DNA of 64,000 nt. It comes from Metaphire vulgaris. Its lineage: Eukaryota > Annelida > Clitellata > Crassiclitellata > Megascolecidae. Of the stretch, positions 33,681 through 64,000 are shown one piece after another. The stretch covers positions 4,471,475 to 4,535,474 of the forward strand of contig CM030837.1 of the NCBI GenBank assembly GCA_018105865.1, written 5' to 3'. Below the pieces are notes generated by a model. It worked only from the letters and a program-made list of their open reading frames with translations, ran no database searches and was not told where the DNA came from. The translations under genes were made by a program, and so were the position numbers. The stretch's first letter is position 1. Each line of letters opens with the position of its first letter.

Positions 33681-34244
33681 ATCCACATGTGAACTGCCGT
33701 TAACCATTCGGTTGTACAGTATGAACCGCTGTCGCTATGGACCGAGTCCAGCACCTCCCCGATATTGGATAGAAGCAGGGCTTTTTGGGCCGGAACGAGG
33801 CGGAATGGCGTTCCGGAAAATCTGAAGACTGGTATTTTTTACAACATTAAATTCATAAATAGAAAATTTACAACCGATATAGTTCTAAATTTTCTATGTA
33901 GGGATTTAATGTTGTATTGATAATAATCATTATAGTAACTGTTTGGTCGCTACGTCATGTTTGACAACTGACTTCTGACTATTGCGTTCCGGAAAATATT
34001 TTTTTACAAAAAAGCCCTGGATAGAAGCTATTTCGAGATAACGCAATTAGGCATACAATCATATTATGGATGCAGTTTCGTCTTAAGTTGCACGTCTTGT
34101 CTTAGATATTTGTTTGGTCAATTATTAATGAAAATGCGGGGGTTACGCCCTGCCCAACACGCCCCTTCGGGTAGCTTCCACCGGCACTGTTGTTCGTTTC
34201 ACATATCGCAGCCGTTTAAAAGCATACACATTTACGCGCAGAAG

Positions 34245-34437
34245 CAGTGGCGTAGCCAGGGTTACTGAATACGGGGGGAGGACACGTAGAAAAAGTGTAC
34301 AAGCATATTAACGATTCTGTTTCAGTCATCTTACCTACCCTCTCTCCACTCCCGAAATTTTCTCAACGGTTTTGCGCAAATCCCGCGACTGATCCCAGCC
34401 AGAATTGAGGGGTCGCCGACCCCCGTGGCTAAGCCAA
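34245..34437. mobile_element. MITE family K
   Basis: CAGTGGCGTAGCCAGGGTTA...CCCGTGGCTAAGCCAATG; same body as the 8.6-kb copy. Confidence 0.6.
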
Positions 34438-34475
34438 TGCGTTAAAAAAGAGGATGATAATCTCGTGGTGACATG

Positions 34476-34667
34476 CAGTGTTTAATCTAGACTTCTGGAC
34501 TCCGGGGGAACTGAAAAAGCCGGGGAGAAATTGACAAAGCCGGGGAAGAATTCTGCTAGGGAGCTGCTGTTAGTCCATGTAGCATGCCAAAATTTCCGGG
34601 GGGAATTTGAAATTTTCGGGGGGAAAGGGGCAATTTTCCCCCCGGAAACGGCCTAGATTAAACACTG
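34476..34667. mobile_element. hAT-type MITE, family E
   Basis: Full-length; flanks GTGACATG/GTGACGCG (6 of 8). Confidence 0.82.
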
Positions 34668-35189
34668 GTGACGCGCGGTTGATATAAACACCGGTAACTA
34701 TCGCCAGATAGCATTGATCAGATACAGTTGAATGCCAACCGGTGCTACGTCCGCATTAATAGGCCAACTCTCACATGACCGCAGCAGGCTAGGCTTGGCC
34801 TAGTATAGGCGCCTCCTTTAACAACACGAGGCCGAGCTGATGCACCGGTGTCTAGGCCTAATATTAGTCTCGCAAGCGGCAACAAACGTAATGCTGTGCA
34901 CGCCGGTTCAACATATATCCGCTGCAGGGCTCGACAAACGGCGCGTGCAGGTCGAACGTTTTAGGAAAATTTCTCCGACGGCGTATAAGCCTATAACTAA
35001 TTTGAAAAAGACCCCCATTAATTAGGCCTAAGTCATGAATTCCCGAATGACAATGCTGTAGCGGCTGTACGCGGTCGAGAGCCAAAACGAGGATTTTAAC
35101 GTGGAATTTCCCGATTCGCAATCAGTCGGAAGTTACTTCGACGTCTGGGAAACGTCAACAACAGCAGATTATCGATAGGCCTATCCTTC

Positions 35190-35252
35190 CGCGATACGAT
35201 AAAAGAGAGGATTCTTGCGGCCGGCACCTTTTCTCTGCGATTCCTGAAATAG
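35190..35252 (+). promoter_or_regulatory. Candidate untranslated first exon / promoter region
   Basis: A repeat-poor, CG-containing stretch ends at ctgaaatag followed by a consensus donor gtaagtc at 35253. No ORF crosses it. A 5'-untranslated exon would suit the acceptor 20 bp before the ABCC ATG at 39445. This is inference from one splice-like site only. Confidence 0.25.
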
Positions 35253-36123
35253 GTAAGTCAATTTCTGGTCCCATGCACTTGTGTGCCTCTGTCGACAAGT
35301 ATGATCGGGGTATTTACTGACCTTTACTGACCTTTGACCCTCGCCGCGTCCTTCACAGCAGTCTTTCGACCTTTGTTATTGGGATCAGATTTGATCAAAT
35401 CGACTGTTTTACTTATTTAAATAGGCCTATTCGTAGGCGGTGCCCGAATGTTAATCTTTTATAGCGCTAGTCACAAAATGCTTGGTCATCGGAGGGGGCG
35501 GTTCTACGCGATTAGGCGACGAAATGTACGATTGGTGTGAACTGTAAAATATTTGGGGGCGGATACCGTTCAGAGACGAAAATAGCCCAATTCGCCTGAC
35601 GACATATTAACTTAATATGATTGCCTCCGATCGTTTTTATTATTCTGATGATCCGTCATCTAGACAGGTAGGGCTTTAATGGATTAAATGGCTGTGTCGT
35701 TATTTTGAATAAATCCAGGCAAATTACTGCTTCGCTGTCAATGTTTTAGCTATTTGCTCTCTCATAGGCCTATGCGACCAAATCTTCTGCAGGCTAAGCG
35801 TAGATTCGATAGAATAGATAAAGGTGAGATCGGCAAGGAGTTATCGTCCGAACGAAAGGCGGTTATCTGAATTGGCACTTAATTAATAAACGAAGCGAGT
35901 TCCGTGAATGAAGACCAACGCAAGGCGTATAGCATACACTGTAAATGTCTCTTGAATTCGTGTTGGTCATGGAGTGCAGAAGATTAAGGGTCGGTGGACG
36001 GGTCTCCGTCCATGCTTTCGTAAAACAATTTAGCCTCTGCATATTCCCGCATTTGAAAACGCAAACAATTAATTCTAGGCTGAATGATGAGCGACCGGCA
36101 TGGCTCTGGACGGTAAGGGAACG
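35253..36123. other. Unassigned stretch rich in TAGGCCTA
   Basis: No coding exon recognised; two TAGGCCTA sites (35422, 35765) in addition to two just upstream. Confidence 0.4.
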
Positions 36124-36126
36124 GAA

Positions 36127-36213
<87 letters not shown>
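36124..36213. repeat. (GA)n microsatellite
   Basis: Nearly perfect run of more than 35 units. Confidence 0.98.
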
Positions 36214-36216
<3 letters not shown>

Positions 36217-36269
36217 TGCGATGAGAGTTTCAGGGCAGAGGCAACACGGGGAAAAGGCGCGGCTGTAGC

Positions 36270-36340
36270 AGTGGCGGCTCCAGGATTTGGCGAGTGGAGG
36301 GCCGTTCGGGTGACAACTTCTAAGCAAGGAGCCAACTATT
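36270..36340. mobile_element. hAT-type MITE family D, fragment
   Basis: CAGTGGCGGCTCCAGGATTT followed by a family D body fragment; the far end is not recognisable. Confidence 0.5.
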
Positions 36341-36428
36341 TTTGTGAATTTTTCATAGACCTGGACTAGACTAGTTGCTTAGATTGAGCGCACAAAAAAT
36401 GGGACCACTAGGCCGGGGAGGCAATGAG

Positions 36429-36617
36429 CAGTGTTTATTCTAGCCATCTTGACATTTGGGGGATTTTGAAATCTCTGGGGGGGGCAAGGTCTGAATCTCC
36501 ACACTTTTTGGGGGAGGGGGAAATTTCCATTCCCCCTGCCAACATATAAAAAAATTTTTGGGGGCGTATTTTAAAACTGGGGGGAATTCCGCCAGAGAAG
36601 GCCTAGAATAAACACTG
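36429..36617. mobile_element. hAT-type MITE, family H (CAGTGTTTATTCTAG ends)
   Basis: Ends CAGTGTTTATTCTAG...CTAGAATAAACACTG; interior G-rich. Confidence 0.75.
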
Positions 36618-37440
36618 GGCAATGGGGCAATGGGGCAATGAGGCATGCCGCATTCACTAGGGAGGCACGGTCCCCCTGTGTAGTCGCCTCTTGATTGTAG
36701 AGCCTGAGAAAGAGGACTGGTTCAGTACTGTATTAACATGATACTTATGTAGCGCTTCTCAATTTTTTACTCAGAGTCGCCCAGAGGGCGTGACGAGTTG
36801 AGATGAGCTGAACTTGTTGAAGAGGCGATCGAGAAAATTAATGATAATCTTAAGAAGAAACTATTGCTTTCTGATCAATCTACCGCGTAGAGAGTCAGAT
36901 GCTTTTGTTATAATTCTGTGTCTGAATTATTGTTGTAATGCTGATGTCACAAGTCTGATAAGACATGAAGGACTTTTGAGTCCCTGGTCACAGACACAAC
37001 ATGTACTAATGTCAGCTGATAGCTATTGGTATGTATGGTTTTGAGAAGATTATCGTGCACTGATTTGAAAGTGAATCAATGAGAATGAATGCTGCAGTTT
37101 CGCGCACGCGAACGCGACAGTCAATATTGTCGTCTGATACTGTATACCTATAGCGTAGTCGATTTACTAACGTTGAAAAGGTAATCCGATTCCGGTGAAG
37201 ATAAATTCTGCTGAGGAGGAGGGGGTGTTCGAAAGTGAGGTTTGAAGTTTCCCCAAGCTGAAACTCGTTGTTCAAGGCTGACTCAAGGCTCAAGGCTGAC
37301 TCAAGTGCAATGGAACTCTAATACTGATCGCTGATTAGAAAATGTTTTGCTTTTCGTCAGCGTAAAGTTGATAAGGTCAAGAGATACTATTAAGTTATTG
37401 AGGTCGAGAGAAAGACAGACAGACAGGCAGACAAACAGAC

Positions 37441-37725
<285 letters not shown>

Positions 37726-38356
37726 GTCGTGTAGAAAGTGAGCACTATAGTTTCAAGGATGGACCTTGAGTTAGGCCTATGTCGTGGTCAGAATTAAATG
37801 GCGATGACTTGGTTTTGTCATAAAGAGACAAAACGAATGAATTTGAAACTTTTACAGGATCGTAATCGCTCGCTAGCAATGCATCATGCAGTGACGCCGA
37901 TCCGATGTCAAAGCAAGGAAACGAACTTACCGGTGAAAAGAGTTGAGTCAACAGCGTCGAATGCGGTCGATAGATCGAGTAAAGAGAGACGAAAGACGCC
38001 TTTGTACCAAGATTAACTCCCCTTTCTTCATTTTGAGCCCGCAACGCCAGTTGGGCTTGAATTCGTTTGGGGGAAGGGTAGCTTCAGGCTTGGAGCGCTT
38101 GAACGTAGAATCACAAACTATCTTCTAATACGTAGGAGAGAGCAGTGTTGGAGTTGTGAAATTTGAGCTGAGGGGAGGGGGTTGAGGACTGAAATTCAAT
38201 GAATGACAGAGACTGCATGTACCCGATATGCGATTTTTGTGAGGGTTGCAAAGTAAAGTTAGCTGGGGGGTTCAACCCCCTCCCTAACCCCAACCCCACC
38301 CCCGGCAACTCCAACACTGGGAGAGAGATCGAGACAGACAGACAGACAAACAGACA

Positions 38357-38472
<116 letters not shown>

Positions 38473-39444
38473 ACAGATAGACAGACACTCAGACAGACCG
38501 AGAGGGAGGGAGGGACAGCAGATAGAGAGATGGACATAGATGTATAATATACTAGATTAATTTTATGCTGGTAGAAGGATAAAGAATGGCATTTGCATAG
38601 AGCGTTTTTAATCGTGGGCCTACTGTACGTCAGCCAACGCAACACTAGAGATGGGTAATTACGGAATAGCGAAATGCAATATTGTCGCCGCCCGAGAACA
38701 ACATATCCGGTAAGAAACCCAGCAACAAGAAAGAGGCCTACAGCAAAATAAATTGCACAATTGTTTCGCAGTTTGAACTCGTCGACTATAGTTATTAATT
38801 TGCTGCACGTCTCCTCTGCGATAACTACATTATCACATTAGCCTACAACAATGAGTCAGCGTTAGACGAGCTTTAGAGTGCAGCTGACATCATCTGCTTT
38901 ATTGTGACATTATGTTATAAGAATTCGCGCAGCCTTTACTTTCTACAGTAGCTACGGTTGGTATAAATTAATACGCGGGGGTTAGTGGTAAAATTAAGAA
39001 ACGTAACGGTTAGGATGGTTGTCCGTTAGTCGTAATGGACTGCTTGTATTCTTGCATAGATGTACTTTTTCTTCAGGTGCTCTGTCCAAAGACAGGTTCC
39101 ATACACAGTACTCCAACGTCGCCACTCCTCTGTAATCTTCAAGTTTTCTGTTATCGTCAATGTTGAATACTCGTTTTAGAGATGTAGGCCTATTATGGCG
39201 TGGATTTCTGTTAAGCTTTGGTTTTGTGTGTTATAAACCGTGCCCAGAAAAAGTGGCCCCTAAACATATTGCAATAACGACCTCGAACTAACTAACTACC
39301 CATCCGAGAAAATTTTCCACCTTCATTTGGTGTGGAGTGGGAGCCGTGTTTTTTTTAAGAAACGCCATAAAACAGATGCATCGACTATGCGTTTTAATAT
39401 GATTTTATTTTTCTAATTATTTAAGGCTATAATACAATGCCGCA

Positions 39445-64000
<24,556 letters not shown>

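Overview
This is a gene-sparse, repeat-rich animal genomic window. Coding exons are short, GT-AG spliced and phase-compatible. They sit in AT-rich introns full of tri-, di- and tetranucleotide microsatellites, LINE 3' ends, a Helitron-like element and dozens of small DNA transposons. The gene set (concentrative nucleoside transporter, rhodopsin-class receptor, UBA-containing peptidyl-tRNA hydrolase 2, ABCC5-type transporter) and the repeats suggest a marine invertebrate, probably an invertebrate deuterostome such as an echinoderm. That placement is an inference.

Layout. (1) About 1.9-11.3 kb, minus strand: seven 5' coding exons of an SLC28/CNT nucleoside transporter; the gene runs off the left edge. 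(2) 11.3-19.9 kb: no host gene recognised; LINE 3' ends, a 70-bp mariner-like mini-element, a palindromic GGTACC minisatellite and microsatellites. (3) 19.9-21.1 kb, plus strand: an intronless class A GPCR broken by one frameshift, with a relic of a related receptor at 23.0-23.2 kb. (4) 24.5-27.3 kb, plus strand: a complete five-exon UBA-PTH2 gene. (5) 27.3-39.4 kb: no host coding exon recognised; hAT-type MITEs, LINE pieces, long microsatellites and a possible untranslated first exon near 35.2 kb. (6) 39.4-64 kb, plus strand: nineteen coding exons (about 960 codons) of an ABCC5/11/12-like ABC exporter with TMD1, a complete NBD1 and the start of TMD2; it continues off the right edge.

The four genes show no operon-like or functional linkage. 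The structure of the window lies mainly in its mobile DNA. At least ten MITE families carry hAT-like 8-bp target duplications, often nested. A 72-74 bp element flanked by TTAA occurs four times. A 527-bp Helitron-like element lies beside a 1.5-kb transposon with 197-bp inverted repeats that carries only the C-terminal part of a KRBA2-like integrase protein. A motif near TGACAAGCAAAAAAGGTCGT recurs inside MITE families with different ends, and the palindrome TAGGCCTA occurs about 24 times, far above chance.

All identifications come from reading the sequence and from remembered family motifs; no database search was run. Repeat boundaries supported by target duplications are reliable to a base or two; others are approximate.
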